Assembly: GCA_031841125.1 (NCBI GenBank)
Contig: CM063110.1
Span: 25,353,626-25,417,625 of the forward strand
DNA length: 64,000 bases
Reading direction: 5' to 3'
From: Acanthococcus lagerstroemiae
Taxonomy: Eukaryota > Arthropoda > Insecta > Hemiptera > Eriococcidae
Shown here in pieces: positions 11,580 through 24,041 of the stretch. The notes beneath the pieces are model-generated. The model was not told the DNA's origin. It saw only the letters and a program-made list of their open reading frames with translations, and ran no database searches. Position 1 is the stretch's first letter. Each line of letters opens with the position of its first letter. A program made the translations under genes and the position numbers.

Positions 11580-14030
11580 CTTCGACAAATCTCTTGGGAA
11601 AAATTTACAAATTAAAAAAAATTGTTTTTCTCCCACCAAAAGCAACTTTTTAACTAGGTCGCGCACAAAAATCCGAAATTGTTTTTAGCCTATGTATGAC
11701 GATTCACCCTATTATGCAGGAAGGGATCTGTTGTACAAGATACCGGCACATTCTTTTCTCTCCAAATTTGTCCTTTCAACCAGTTTTCCCCTCGTTACCT
11801 CAACCCGTGTGAAACCTCTTCGATCGAATGCTCTTGATGATTACGTCACCTCAGAACGATGAAATGATCATTGATATCTAATTTGTAGAAAGATGTTTTC
11901 TCATTGTTACTGTTGTAACATTGACCTTCGAACGAGCTGTTGAAATAAGTTACACATTTTTTCTTCTCAATGAAAAGCACTCTTTTGTTTTATCGGCTTA
12001 CAAGGACGTTTCGAGTCGAGTAAACGAACGGGTAATAACACTCGACGGTGATACAGTCTTTCACGGTTTCTCACTTTTGTACACAAAAAATGGGGCTTCT
12101 CGTAGTCAAATGTCCGACCGACTCGTTAGATATTTAATTTCCTACTAATGATAGTGTTTCGATCGGAATGATGAAGCGGATCGGACCCCACATACGGGCA
12201 CCTAAAAGCTCAAGCCGATTCATTATTACATATTTTTATTTTCGAAATAAAAAAGATCCGCAACTTTCGTGTAGTTTTGTGATCTAATCGGGGTTTACTT
12301 TCCACGATTATAAAACGTTCGTACATTTTTTTACTTTATATCGATTAAAAAGTATAGAAGTCTGCTTCGCATATTAAAAAACAGCCTCGGGGCCCCGAAA
12401 CCATTCAGTTTATTCCGTTGTTCGGTTTACTTTGTAATTACGCTCGCATACGTATGCGTAGAATTAAATAGATAACGCCATGTCGGTCGTAACGTATCAT
12501 CTTAGTGTCAGCTAACTGGCCCTTTTAAATAATTTAGCATCAAAACTACACGAAATGACCTGCATTTTAAATTTAACAGTTCTCTTGCCTCTTCGGTTCT
12601 ATGCATCCAGCATATGTATACACTTCGCTATATGGTCGGTGTTAAGAATGTAGAAATTGGTACCCTATCCTGCCCCGTGTATAAATATTGGTGCACGTCT
12701 ATAATTAAGCTATTACTGGGGCAGAAAAATGTGTATGTACATACGTAGCAGTGATTCGCAGTCAAAATCCACCAGATACGACTGAAATCGTATAAACTAG
12801 AACTATATATCTCGGTGCCCGGCGGTAACTGTCACGATGCTTTTTTTTATTATGATTATTCGTACTATTTTTTTTTAATCAATATATTTATTAAAAAGAA
12901 AAGAGAAGAAAAAACAGGGGTAAATTACAACTGTGCTTCTCTCGCGCAGCCTCTGCAGGCCATTTTGAAAAGCGAACATTAATAAAATATTGTACGAGCG
13001 AAACGTCGTAAACTTACCGGTTCTGGAAATCGCATGTACGAGTAATTAGCACCTTAAGTGCGCCAAGTAATGTAACTATATATAGCGGTTTAAATTATAA
13101 AAATACAATCTGGATGTTCTAGCAAGAAAGCGATCGCATTTATCAACGTCCAAAATTAATAAATACGTACGAATTCTATTTTTTCAAAATTATAATAAAC
13201 GATTGAGAATATTTCACAAAGTCAAGGTTATACCTAGTTTTTTTTTTTTGGTATGTGAAATTGATGGCAGAAATATTAAGGTGTGTGAACCGCCTGCCAA
13301 CCGAACGCGTGTCGCTGGAGAGAGAAAAAACAGAGGGATCACGAAGCCGATTAATTATTAGGAATTTTTCAAGGTATAGAAGTTCCCGAGGATGAGAGAC
13401 AAAATAGAAAAAAATACAGTTTAGTCGGTTTTGGGAAGTGCTGCCCGAGTCGATCGAGCCTTTTTCCTGCGGTTACTTCATTTTGAATCGGGTATAAAGT
13501 AGGGTGAACGTGACCTTCGGTGTATATATTTCTTTACTTCGACTGGCCAACAGGTGTGAAATTCCAGTGCTTTACTTCTTTCGTCTATCTGGAGGCATGA
13601 TTGTACGATTTTCGTGCCATCCGAAGACTATCTGCTGAACGCTTTCTGTTTCGAATAAATCCGTATAATCGGCACTGGATTTATAAATAGGCATTAGGGT
13701 GGTCCAAAATTTTGCTACATGTATTTGAAATCTTTTGCTGTCAGTTCCTAAACTTGTTCCTTGAAATCGAAGAAATTGTAGGTGCTCGCCGGGAATTACA
13801 CCCAAAGCGGGACGGCATTGATTTTGGGAGATGTCTTCGAGACTCCCTTATTTTTCTCCCTAAATGGTGTGCGAAAGCATAATCAACTGAGTTATGATGG
13901 TAATTTCTCGATGCCGACCCTATTCAACAATGCTAGTTTCGAAAGTCTGTGTTATTACAAGTCAAGCTGTGAGATGAAAAATGTTATCGTTTTTTGAACT
14001 GAACGAAGCGTTACAACTTCGGCTAAACAC
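11580..14030. other. Non-coding stretch, nothing recognised
   Basis: No exon, RNA gene or bounded repeat recognised in 2.4 kb. A 75-codon open frame at 11921-12148 has no recognisable motif. Confidence 0.5.
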
Positions 14031-15313
14031 CAGGGTGACCAGTTTCTGGAAAACCGGGAAAAGTTAGGAAATGTAAGCACACCTGGAAAAGTCAGGGAAT
14101 TTTGAAGAAAATTTGTGGACATCCACGAGAAAAGGGACATAGTTGTTGGTATGGAGTTAAGCACTGTACAATAAACTAGAGAGAATTACCTATCCAAAAA
14201 GCCCTTGTCGAGTCTGCTAAGTGAAAAATTCGACGGAGAAGAGGAACTCTAACGTTGAGGACTCAAAAAGCTCATTTTACCGGAAATGAGGTTTGAAGTT
14301 TTTTTTAATGGAAATGCAAATTTTGTGAACAATGAAGAGCTAAAATGAAATGGGAGTAGTTGAAATAGATCAGGCACCATTAAAAACGGGTAATCGCATT
14401 GAAATTAATCATCTTGATATCTCAGAACTCATGTGAAAAAGTACAGAACAAAATCGACATCTATGTACTTTTTATACGAAAAGTTCAGTTTATTTATATG
14501 AAAGTATAAAAACATCGGGAACGAATACTATTGAACAAAATGAATACTAATGAACAAAATGAACGACACGAAACTTACGACTTGTGGATTCTTTGAGGGA
14601 CTGCAGATAAATTATAAATGGATTGCTGACTCCGAAATTTCAGTGCCATAAAATTTTATGACATCCTTTATACCATATTAGGCTTGTGATTCTAAAATTT
14701 TAGCGCCAAAGAATTATTCCAAGTATCCAAGTTCTCATATTTATATAATAAATAGGTATAATTTCTGAATTCTGATTAACTTTTTTATTTTCCATCATTT
14801 GAAGAAAGTACAAAGTAGCCTAATTTTTCAACTCCCTTCAGAAAAAATTCAGCTCTGTCTTTAGAATTATTTGGAAGAAAATCTAAGCTCTCTTTGGCAC
14901 TTTTTTGAAAGAAATATAGCGTCAACAGAATTTGTGATCTGGTAACACTGGACTCGACATCTATGTCCCTTTTTCTCAAGACACTTTTTTCGATCTCACG
15001 CGAGAACGAAGCTACATGCAGCGTTGCGACAAAAACCACAAGAAAGTACACAAGTTTTCCTATTAGAATCAGTCATAATCTCAAAAGCGATTTTTTCACT
15101 CATTTTTACAAAATTGGTTGTAGCGCCAAAACTGCGATCGATAACTACATCCCTTTTCTCGTAGATGTCCACCTCTGTCAGACTTAATTGAACATTTTTT
15201 TTAAAATAATTTGCTAATTATGAAAAGTTGAAAAATGGACTGGAAAAATCTGAAAAAATCTGGAAAAGTCAGAGAAAAATCTGGGATTTTGTGGGGAAAA
15301 ACTGGCCACCCTG
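14031..15313. mobile_element. Possible CAGGGTG-type TIR element
   Basis: The left end CAGGGTGACCAGTTTCTGG and, on the minus strand, the right end CAGGGTGGCCAGTTTTTCC are inverted copies. Subterminal GGAAAAGTCAGGGA words occur on both sides. There is no transposase and no clear target duplication. The same vocabulary recurs at 15324, 20.9 and 41.4 kb, so this is a dispersed non-autonomous family of unassigned superfamily. Confidence 0.5.
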
Positions 15314-15323
15314 TTTTATTTTG

Positions 15324-15706
15324 CAGGGTGCCCAGTTCTGGAAAAGTCAATGATTTTGGGAAATATTTCTGGAAAAAGCGTAATGGACGTAAGAGAGCTC
15401 CCAAAAGTGTACTTTCATGTGTTGTCCTTTGAAAGAGTTGAAGCCAAAATAAATCAAATTAATTAAGTTTTTTTTTGTGTTTTTGTTTTTTTTTTTTTTT
15501 TTGATTCTTATATCTTTCTTTTGTTTTTATGTTTCTATTTTTCGTAATAAAGTTGCAAAAATTTGAATACTGCGCACATCTTTTCGCACGTCCTGTAACT
15601 TCATTTAGCCACTCGTTGAACCGCTCTGAAACGTGTCTGGGAAAGTTAGGAAAAAATCAGGGAAAATTCAGGGAATTTCACTTTAGAAAAAAAACTGAGC
15701 ATTCTG
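15324..15706. mobile_element. Possible CAGGGTG-type TIR element, second copy
   Basis: It begins CAGGGTGCCCAGTTCTGG and ends, read inwards on the minus strand, CAGAATGCTCAGTTTTTT. The subterminal words GGAAAAGTCA and GGAAAGTTAGG repeat in opposite orientation. It is adjacent to the 3' side of the decayed LINE that starts near 15710. A T-rich tract with a long T run lies inside. Confidence 0.45.
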
Positions 15707-16218
15707 TCTTGATTGTTCCCTTAAGAGTATTTTAATTAGTGTGCAAACCAAATTGAGTTCAATCTTATTTCTAGTAGATTTGAGCACCTTTTTTATAGTT
15801 TCCCTTCTTACTCTGAACTTATTTATATTATCAGAGAGATCATGCTTCAGATTATAGTTATCTTTGGTCCTACTTTCGCTAGTGGCCTTGCTTATGTGTA
15901 TCATTTCCTGGAGTGATTCCAACTGAGGGTCCCCATCGGCCGTGGCCTCTTCTAGCTTTTGGTTTAGAATGAATTGGTATTCGTTTTTGTTTTCGGTAGT
16001 GACTTTTGCTGGAATGTTTTGAATTGGCGGGTTGTATCTTCTTTTTTTTATAAGTCGTTCGCAAAAAAGACGGGCCGGGCCGGTGATCTCAGTGAAATTA
16101 GAAGTTGTTAAGGATGTCTCAATTTTGTATGTTTTTGAAGGTTGAAGGTGAAGCTCAAATGTAGTCTATTTGTGATCTAAATCCTTGGTTTGGGGCTAAC
16201 CACGTCCGTCTCTTGTGG

Positions 16219-16240
16219 TTTTTTTTTTTTTTTTTTTTTT
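16219..16240. repeat. T22 run inside the LINE remnant
   Basis: Twenty-two T on the plus strand interrupt the APE coding region between the TYF and KRRTWL segments. It may be an expanded A-rich codon stretch, or the scar of an insertion. Confidence 0.85.
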
Positions 16241-16370
16241 GGAAGTAAGTACTGACCAGTTTAATATAATTTTCTTTGCGAAAAAGAACTAGCCTGCTGT
16301 CCCTTTGATTTTTGTTGCCGAAGTTGTACCTGCCAACATTTTCTTGCTCACCTGTTTTGTAAGTTCCTAG

Positions 16371-17293
16371 AGTAGCGGGTGGTAAGATGACGCACTTAAT
16401 GTATTTTGTCTTCTATTGAGCTCATTTTTCATCCGAATTCAGTTGTAATGTTTTTACCACGAACTTACATCCTTTGGACACTGTTTGGTATTTTTTTTGT
16501 TGAAAATTTTGGGGTAATCTATGATCACCGTATGAAACTGCCAAAAAAGTTCCAAGTTTAGTCACCTTGCCCCCAATGGGTGGGTAAGATGACTATTGCG
16601 TGAAGGCAAGATGACTACACATAACAAAAAATTTTTAACTTTCAGAAAATACCATTTTATTTGATCATTTTTTATTTTGAAACACAAAATTTACATGTAA
16701 ATTTTCGAGTAATAAATGTTTACAAAGCTTTGAAGTAAAATCGACGATTTTTCAAGTTTGGCTAAACAAAACACAATCAAAATTGCCTCACCTTTTTGCT
16801 GCGTCTCGAATGGAGTACCCTTGTGATACTAAAACTTTTGCTTTTTGAACATAACTTTCTGTGCCATGCATTTTCTATCGCTTTTTCTTTGGTAATTTTT
16901 TAAAAAAAATAATAAAAGTCATTTTGCCACTATTTTTCAGACTGAATGTTCTCAGTTTTTACTCAAACTTCTTATCATCTTATTTATGAAATTATTACTG
17001 TAAACGATACTTACCGAACCATATTTATGGACTCTACAACAGAAATCAGTGTAAATTTGAAATTTTGAAACACATTCCTCTTTAGTAGTCTCGAAAAATT
17101 ACATTTTCTTCAGTAAAACAGATAAATCGAGTTTGAGCAAACAATTCGTGGCCAAATATTACTGAAGTTTGTGATTTGTGTTTTTGTTGAATGAACGACG
17201 TGCAGCATTAGTCAGTATTGCCAACACAACAGGAACGTACAAAAAGATGCGATAGTCATCTTACCACCTTGCGTCATCTTGTCTCCCGCTACT
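16371..17293. mobile_element. TIR element inserted in the LINE APE domain (about 920 bp)
   Basis: The inverted termini share AGTAGCGGG at the very end and AAGATGACGCA just inside. A second subterminal motif, GGTGGTAAGATGAC, lies at the left end and inverted at the right. The insertion falls between the GDYNSQV and GTYKTGE codons of the decayed LINE, so the LINE is older. No transposase frame and no clear target duplication were found; the superfamily is unassigned. Confidence 0.65.
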
Positions 17294-17720
17294 CCACTTG
17301 GCTGTTATAATCACCTTATGATCTGTCAAAGGGTGTTGAAGTTTTGTTTTGTTGTGCTTAGAGTTTCTTCAAATTTATTCCAGTCCTCGTTATCCGAGGA
17401 AGCTGTAGGGGCATATATTTGAATTAAGTGTTGGTTTACGTAATTTGAATTTTGCTAAAGCTATTCTATTTGTGATACCTCTAAATTCTTGGGTTAATAT
17501 TTTCTTAATAAGGAATCCTACTCCTTTCTGCTCCGCCTTGATGCCTATGTCGTACAACAGATCTCTATCTCTTGTTTTTGTTATAGAGTCGCCCTCCCTT
17601 CGGACTTCTACGACGCCTATATCAAGGTTTGAGTTTTGGAAAGCTGATTTTAGTTCTATAAGGTTTTCATGGTGTCTGAGAGATCTTGTGTTAAAAGTGG
17701 AACATCGAGTCTGACTTTGT

Positions 17721-18026
17721 AGTTAATCTGATAGCGGGAATTAGGTGGTGTTTGTTTTAGTCCCTTTTAAATTGTTTTTGGTGTGCCTGTTAGGTCGAAA
17801 GATTAATATGGTTTGGCTGAAGCATTTTTGAGGTTTTTTCATTGCCTTTTTTAATTGACAAAAGTGCTGTTTGAAATTGATTTTGTTTCTGATGTTTTTG
17901 TTTATGGTGTTTCTGTTTTTGTCTTTGGGGAGGTTGTACAGAAGTGATTGGTCTTGAGAGCCCTAGCCGACTAGACTTACCTGGACTCGACACATTACAT
18001 AAACATGAACGAAAAATACTGTTCAT
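17721..18026 (-). other. Possible LINE 5' region
   Basis: It lies directly upstream of the APE domain on the minus strand. A 78-codon open frame (17790-18026) is rich in K, Q and H, and its HKQKHQKQNQ segment looks like low-complexity sequence. It could be the 5' untranslated region or the ORF2 start of the same LINE. No motif proves this. Confidence 0.3.
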
Positions 18027-20912
18027 TGATTGGCTGTGTCTTCAAAATAAAGTAGTAAAAATAAGTGAATGCAATAGGGTATAAATTGAAAGTAAACAAA
18101 AAGTTGAACGGATGAGAGATTTTTTTATCTGAACGAAATGAACGAGTTTATTTTGGCAAAATGAACGACGAAGTGAACGCGTTCATATGTTTCGAATTGA
18201 ACTTAAACCAAATGCACGGTCGTAAACTTTATCCAAGTCTGTTCCCTGTACCCGGATTTCGCGATGGGCGGTTGTACCATGGCTGGTACCTACAGAAAGT
18301 TCTGACGGTGAATGCAGGCATCGTTTGAAGATTCGCCAAACGTATCACCACTTGACGTGCCGTCGTATACTGCTGTCATCTTTATTGTTCCAGGAGCTCA
18401 ATATTTCCTATAGGTCAGCGTATAAAAAAACCACCCGGTCGGTGCTCTTCTGTATCGCCGCGCCGAAATGAAATTCCTTAATTCTCTGCTTCGTCCTCGT
18501 CTCTACCTGAGCCGATTTATGTATAGTAACTGCCGAATCTACATTTTTTTTTTAAACCTTCTCCTATATATCGAGATATCGACCGACGCTTTTGGTATGT
18601 TGGGAACAGGCATACACCCCTACTGGTTCGCTTCGTATTACCATCTTTCGAATTGATTTAAACGTAACAGTTAATCAAAAGAGCAAAAGAAAGCATTATC
18701 GACTACTATCATTTGGGCGTGTTTAAAAATACGCTATATACGTATGCGTTTCGCAACCGGTTCGCTGTGCTGGAAACAATGAGTCGTTTGTCCTGCCACC
18801 CGAACTTATAAATTTTTTCTAGGCTTTCCACGAGGTGGTCTGGGTCGGCCCACATGACAATTATCATTATTTTGTACATTATCAGGATTAATAACGACGA
18901 ATTTGTATAATTTGATTATATATCATTCCGCGTAGCGTGCGTTATCTGTTTTTATTCACGTGGCGTGCTCAGGTAAAATAATTTTTGGGTTATGGAAGCT
19001 ATTGGCTATAGACGTACCTATAAGTTATATATGCGCAAAATACCACCCGATGTCAGAATGAATCGATGTTCACCTAAGCCGACAAGAAGAGAAACAAAGA
19101 ACTGCACTGACATAATTATGATGCCGGTTTTAGAGTTGGAACAGAACTCGGTCCATTCGGTGCTCAAAGTGGATTTTTTTTTCTCTTTGTGCTAATTAGA
19201 GATGCCAGTAAAGTTATGAAAATCGACGCTAATGAGGCTCTAACTTATTCAACAGTGGATTAGTTTGCCTGCATTTGTAACTTGTAATCCGCACATTTCA
19301 TGTTTGGACTTATCTCGCGAATCTGCCTTAGTGCTTTTAGTTGCGAATAATCGATAAGTAAAATAAATTAAGCGAATGCATTTTCGAGATAATTCGGATT
19401 CTTACGTTTTGACGAGTATAATTGAGAAGGCAATCATCGAGATGTTTTGGCTTGCAGCTACAATAGCTACTAGCTTTTCCAAATTTTCTAGAGCGGTATG
19501 AAGTATAAAAAACTTGCCGTATTTCATTAATCTGCACATTCCGTCAAAGTAGAAAAAGAAACGAATCCCGCCGAAATCCTGGTATCGGGTCTGAAATTCA
19601 TGCCAGACCAAACCTCGGAAAAACCGCGTTTTTTTTTCTTTCGATTAACAGATCAATACAAATAAGGAGGTTACATTATTCTCAAGTCAGTTCTATCTAA
19701 CTTCTACATATCTGCTGCCTGGCTTATTGTAGTAAGTTAGCTCATGGATTAAAATTGCGTTTTCTTCTGGAGGACTTCTCTTGTAAAATGGATGGTTCAG
19801 TTTGATATCTTTGAGCAATCATTTTCTTGTTGGCAGAAGCTACGAAAGAAACAATGTGTAAAATTCTGTTTCTAAACCGTTCGATTTTCTAAGTTGAGTC
19901 TATTTTACTGAATTTTCAGTGTGAAAGTTGGACTTTGCCCCCCCCCCCCGAATCGAACTAGAGCAGCTGAAATCAGCGACTCAAAATTTTTCGTTTCGAT
20001 TGCAGCTCGATATCTTCCCCCTTAGAATTGAAAAGTTATGCTGTATCCTAGCTCCCTCTTTGGAAAGATTTATCCTTTCGAGATCCTCCTTTCCTTTGAA
20101 AAACTGATGTGGAAGGGGGTGAAGAAGAAAACCTTATACAATGTACAATAAAATTTTTAATAGACGTCTTAACATAGCAATATACGAGAGACCAGTGCTT
20201 ATTGTTTCAGGGTAAGGTAACTCACAGTTCCTATAAACTTTCTCAAGTGGTACCTTGATGGCATTTTCCTATACAATGAATCCCAGTATTTTGTGTCCAA
20301 CTGAACTACACCGAATTTATTCTTAATTGCTCCTTCTATTGTCCTGTTTAAAAATAATATTTGTTCACCTGTGGCGTGTCTATCTGCCTGTCTCAAATCC
20401 TAAAAACTTGTTCCGGGTAAAATCGGTGGGTCCTAATTCAGTGTATTAAAAGAAACTTCAAGATTTTAGGTATTTTGAAGAAGTCAGGCTCCATACCAAG
20501 TGCCCCTTTCTCGCTTGTCTCAGACCTATATTAGTGCGATGGACAATTCCAGAGATTAGCTACCTAGGTACTTCTAAATTTACTCAGATAACTAATGATG
20601 GGTTATCTCCGGGAACGTCATCAAAATGTAATATAAAAAAATGTGGAAAAAGAAAAGTAATTGAGAAAAGAAGAAAATTGTAGTCAAGAGTCTAACAGGA
20701 GTTTGAAGGAGCTTTGCCAAGTCCAGTTTACAGGATGGTGGCCAGTGCCCTCGTATCCCGACGAAGAGATTAGAAATGCGATGCTAGCGAGGGTACGAAA
20801 GGGCAAATAAAAATAAGAAAGTCTTGGAGGTCAAATATTGGAGGAACGTGAAGTTAATGTTAAAGAGTCTTTTACAAGTATGAAGTAGAACGACGCTGTA
20901 GCGTAGCTATAA
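18027..20912. other. Non-coding stretch, nothing recognised
   Basis: No supported exon or bounded repeat in 2.9 kb. A TATAAAA string near 18420 precedes a 62-codon frame (18468-18656) with no recognisable motif, so I do not call a promoter. A C12 run lies at 19938-19949. Confidence 0.5.
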
Positions 20913-21725
20913 CAGGATGTCTACAAAGTCAGAAAGTTAGGAAAAGTCAGGATTTTTGAAAGTAGTTCAGCAAGTCAGGAAAACGTCAGGAAATTTAGAT
21001 GAATTCACTGAAAGGTCCGAAAAAAATCAGTAAATTACCATTCCATGGAGAATGCTGTAGTAAATCCCATGATATGAATAATTGAAGGCGTGAAGTTCAA
21101 ATAGTTTACAGGAGAAGCAAAAAACTGTTTCAGCTGAGAAAGAGGTAGGTTTGGCAAAATGGGTGCTCAGCCAGTTCTCTGAAGCTTCATGCACATGTTC
21201 ATGTACAAATTTTGGGGTTCAATTATGCCTAAGCTGAGAAAATGTGAGTTGACGTTGTGCACATCCTAAGTCCGTGGGGAATGACAAAGCAAAACATCCT
21301 AAGTGCCATCAACATCAATGGAGTTCGGATGTTCTGCATGGTTCGCTTACCGGCACATATGCGTGCTGCGATCTTTGGGTTGAAATTAGAACCACTTTGA
21401 GGCTCTATAGGCACTTAGGATGTTTAGTATTGTATGGGCGGCGGTTCTTAGAACAGTTTGCATGCACAAAACCACTTTTACAAAAGTTGGCACGTAGGAT
21501 GTTTTGAACTTCACGCCTTCAAATAAAAATCAAGAAATAATATTATATGGACATAATGAATTCATACGGGAAACCCTTCCCTCCCTTTCTTCACAATTCA
21601 GTTCACGCAACGTAACAGTCTTTCGCCAAAGTGGCAAAGTACGAATATGTTTGAATTATTCAGATACAAAAAAGGAGGTTAGGAAAAAATCAAGACAAAA
21701 AATTGGAAAATCCGTAGACATCCTG
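20913..21725. mobile_element. TIR element with CAGGATGTCTAC ends (813 bp)
   Basis: Perfect 12-base inverted termini, CAGGATGTCTAC at 20913 and its inverse ending at 21725. Subterminal AGTTAGGAAAAGTCAGG and its inverted relative relate it to the CAGGGTG-type elements at 14-15.7 kb. A second TIR element sits inside it. No transposase. Confidence 0.6.
21082..21522. mobile_element. Inner TIR element nested in the 20.9 kb element
   Basis: It is bounded by a 19-20 base inverted repeat, TTGAAGGCGTGAAGTTCAAA. A second inverted pair, AAACATCCTAAGTGCC at about 21292-21307 and its inverse at 21411-21426, lies inside. The interior is non-coding. It is inferred to have inserted into the outer element. 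Confidence 0.6.
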
Positions 21726-22570
21726 TATAAATAGGTACAGGTGGGGAAAGGTGTTCGCTACCTTTAATCAATTCACGCAAATTATTGTCAAAAAAAACAT
21801 TACCGAACAACAGATGGTAATATTGTTTATATCACTTGGAAAACTTCGAGGGGGTGTTGCACTTTTTCGAAGTCTGTCTATCTACTCTTGGGAAAGTACT
21901 ATTACAAAGCTTTAGACAAGGCTACGACGGGCTTAAGAGTCCTATACCAGTCTTGAGAACTCAAGAACACATACGAAAGAGTGCTAAAGAAGTGTCTTGA
22001 TTGTGCTTGAAAGAATCATTTGAAAGTCGTGAACGAGTTGTGAACAAATTGAGCTTTATGTTCCAACTTGAATATTATATAAAAGCGGAAATAGTTTTCT
22101 TTGCTCCACTTGTTATTTTGTACTGGATTTTTTAATCTTACGGGGGTGGGGGGGGGAGCAGAGACTTCCCAGAGCCCGGATTTCCTCTTTACAATCTGAC
22201 TGCAAGTCAGTGGCGAATCCAAGAAACAATCCTGGAAGGAGCCATTCTGAATGTGTAAATACTGAATGGCTTTATCCCTCTCCCCGTGTTTTTGTATCAT
22301 TTTTGTGCCCTCCGGACGGTAATGAAATGAGTAAATGAACGAATATTATTCCAAGTTTTGAACGAGTTGTGCTGAATCTTCATAGTTATACAGAAAATGA
22401 AGATACAATTCGCAGTGTATCGTCAAATTTTTTCAAACTCACTTGATTGAAACCAAGCAATCGATTCTTGAGCACATTCTTGCAAAGTAGCTAGACCTTT
22501 TCGGAGAACGCGGGGAGAATTGCGGCGTAAATGTTTTTTCTCTCATTTCTTCGTGTCTCATGTATTAGGG
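21726..22570. other. Non-coding stretch with a short AGTCTTGA-type tract
   Basis: Around 21900-22020 the AGTCTTGAGAA vocabulary of the 2.9 kb tract reappears. Otherwise nothing recognised; a G-rich run lies near 22149. Confidence 0.4.
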
Positions 22571-22574
22571 GAGA

Positions 22575-22960
22575 GTGAAATATGTGGGGAGGTCAGGTTT
22601 TATGTCTTGTGTGCAATATCTTATGTACTTTAATGTCCTTTATGTATTTCGCTTTTTTACTATGTTTTTAGGGTGTGCCAATTCACTTTTTTGTTTCTGT
22701 TGTTCATAGCTCTTTCGGCTGTTATCCCATCTTCAGTGGAGTTCCCTAATGTTTCTTTTTGTTGGTTTTGTATTTATAGTAATGTGTAGTATCGTATGGT
22801 AAACCTATTGGCGTCTGTTCCTATTGGTTGTCTGTAGTTGTGTAGTTGCGTAGTCTATCCAATCAGAGTGTGTTATGTTATTAATTTGAATAGGTTCTCG
22901 CTTTAGAAGTTGATTGTTGTGTTTATTAGATTGTTTTATTTTGGCCTTCATTATTTGAAG
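22575..22960 (-). repeat. Possible Penelope-like element remnant with hammerhead-like motif
   Basis: On the minus strand near 22740-22700 the order is CTGAAGA, a short GG...CC stem candidate, then CCGAAA. This fits the conserved CUGANGA ... GAAA core of hammerhead ribozymes, which are known in the terminal repeats of Penelope-like retroelements. I could not convincingly close stems I and III by eye. No reverse transcriptase is present. The call rests mainly on resemblance. Confidence 0.25.
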
Positions 22961-22965
22961 GGTAA

Positions 22966-23080
22966 AGAATCAAAACTCACATTTGCCATTTTACTTCAAG
23001 GGCGCAAATAGGCAAAATACTGTACACGGGTGCAGGAGTATCTTTGCAGCGCCTGTGAATGTGCGATATGTATAACATGC
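22966..23080. repeat. Dispersed repeat, copy 1 (direct copy at 58.8 kb)
   Basis: GCCATTTTACTTCAAG, GCGCAAATAGGCAAAA, CTGTACACG and AGTATCTTTGCAGCGCC match 58793-58895 in the same orientation at roughly 80 percent. Its class is unknown. Confidence 0.6.
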
Positions 23081-23089
23081 GCCCGGAAT

Positions 23090-24040
23090 TGTCGAGGGGT
23101 CTGAGGCAGATAAATCTGGGGGCAGTTTCATTTTATTTCTCAGGGACGTCAAAGATACATAATTTTTTCTGGAAAAACATCTTAAGACTCTTCTTCTCCC
23201 TGGAGGCATTAGGGATGTGTTTTTCAGCAGAGCCACTACTATTCCTGGGCTTTTAATGAAAGCTGTCCCATGCGCCCATTCTTATATGCCGGTCTGATAA
23301 GTCGTATTACAGGCAGAATAAGACATAATTAGACGTAATAATTACACAAGTATAATATCTTATCAGTAGGTGTTTTTTTTCTTTCATAGGAGGGGGAGAT
23401 CTAGTAAAGAGATTGTTGGCTCAGACTCTTTTGTAGAGGCCAGGCCTAAGGCCAATGTCCCGAGCTGCCTCCCTCTTGCCAGGCCAGCTCACAGTGCGAC
23501 TGATGATTGTGAAAATTTATGTAACTTAAAATTTTGAACTGTTTGATGAAAGTCTAGCAAACTGGTCCTCCAAAAAACGTATCCAGTAATTTTCTTAGTC
23601 GTATTGTTTCGGTGATGCGGATATTACGTCCTACCGACTGCGCCAGTTACAGTCTAGCGACTTTGTTGAAGAAAATAATGAGAAGACTCTCAAAATTCTG
23701 ACTCGTAATACGATTGGACTTCACATTTACAACATTCTAAGTTAACTTAGATTGATAGAGTAGTGGCGTGACGGAAAAGTTCGTAACGTTAATAGAATCA
23801 AAAGCTGATGATATAAAACGAATGCGCTTAACCTAATCTTAACTCTAGTGTTTATAGCCGTAGGAGGAGAGATCAGTAGTTGGTTCAGTACGAAGTCTGA
23901 TTAAAGTTCAGTAATTACGTGTAACTTTGTCTGAGCTTTTGGGATGGTTCGAAATAACGTATTTTAATATTTACGTTAACTACTTGCTATTATTATCAGT
24001 TGAATATCGTGCTTTACTCAGATGCTGGATGTATTTCCGT
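23090..24040. other. Non-coding stretch, nothing recognised
   Basis: No exon, RNA gene or bounded repeat seen. Confidence 0.45.
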
Positions 24041-24041
24041 C

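Larger units (their letters stand above)
15710..17720 (-). pseudogene. Decayed APE-type LINE ORF2 (N-terminal half)
   Basis: On the minus strand, 17720 to about 17440 reads as an apurinic-endonuclease-like domain: FNTRSLRHHENLIELKSAF, then a VEVRREGDSI segment corresponding to the catalytic E region, LLYDIG, KGVGFLIKK and NRIALAKFKLR. A frameshift follows, then IQIYAPTASSDN, and a GDYNSQV motif (normally GDFNA/S) near 17285. Beyond an inserted element the frame resumes with GRYNFGNKNQRDSRLV and, after a T22 run, KRRTWLAPNQGFRSQIDYI. A lysine-rich linker continues to about 15710. The order matches the APE domain of RTE/CR1-type non-LTR elements, which nicks target DNA for reverse transcription. 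No RT domain follows. Several frameshifts and stops make it inactive. Clade assignment is tentative; RTE-like is favoured. Confidence 0.75.

Noticed and set aside
18420..18656. TATA-like box followed by a short open frame
   Set aside because: The frame has no recognisable protein and no exon support; TATAAAA is common in AT-rich DNA.
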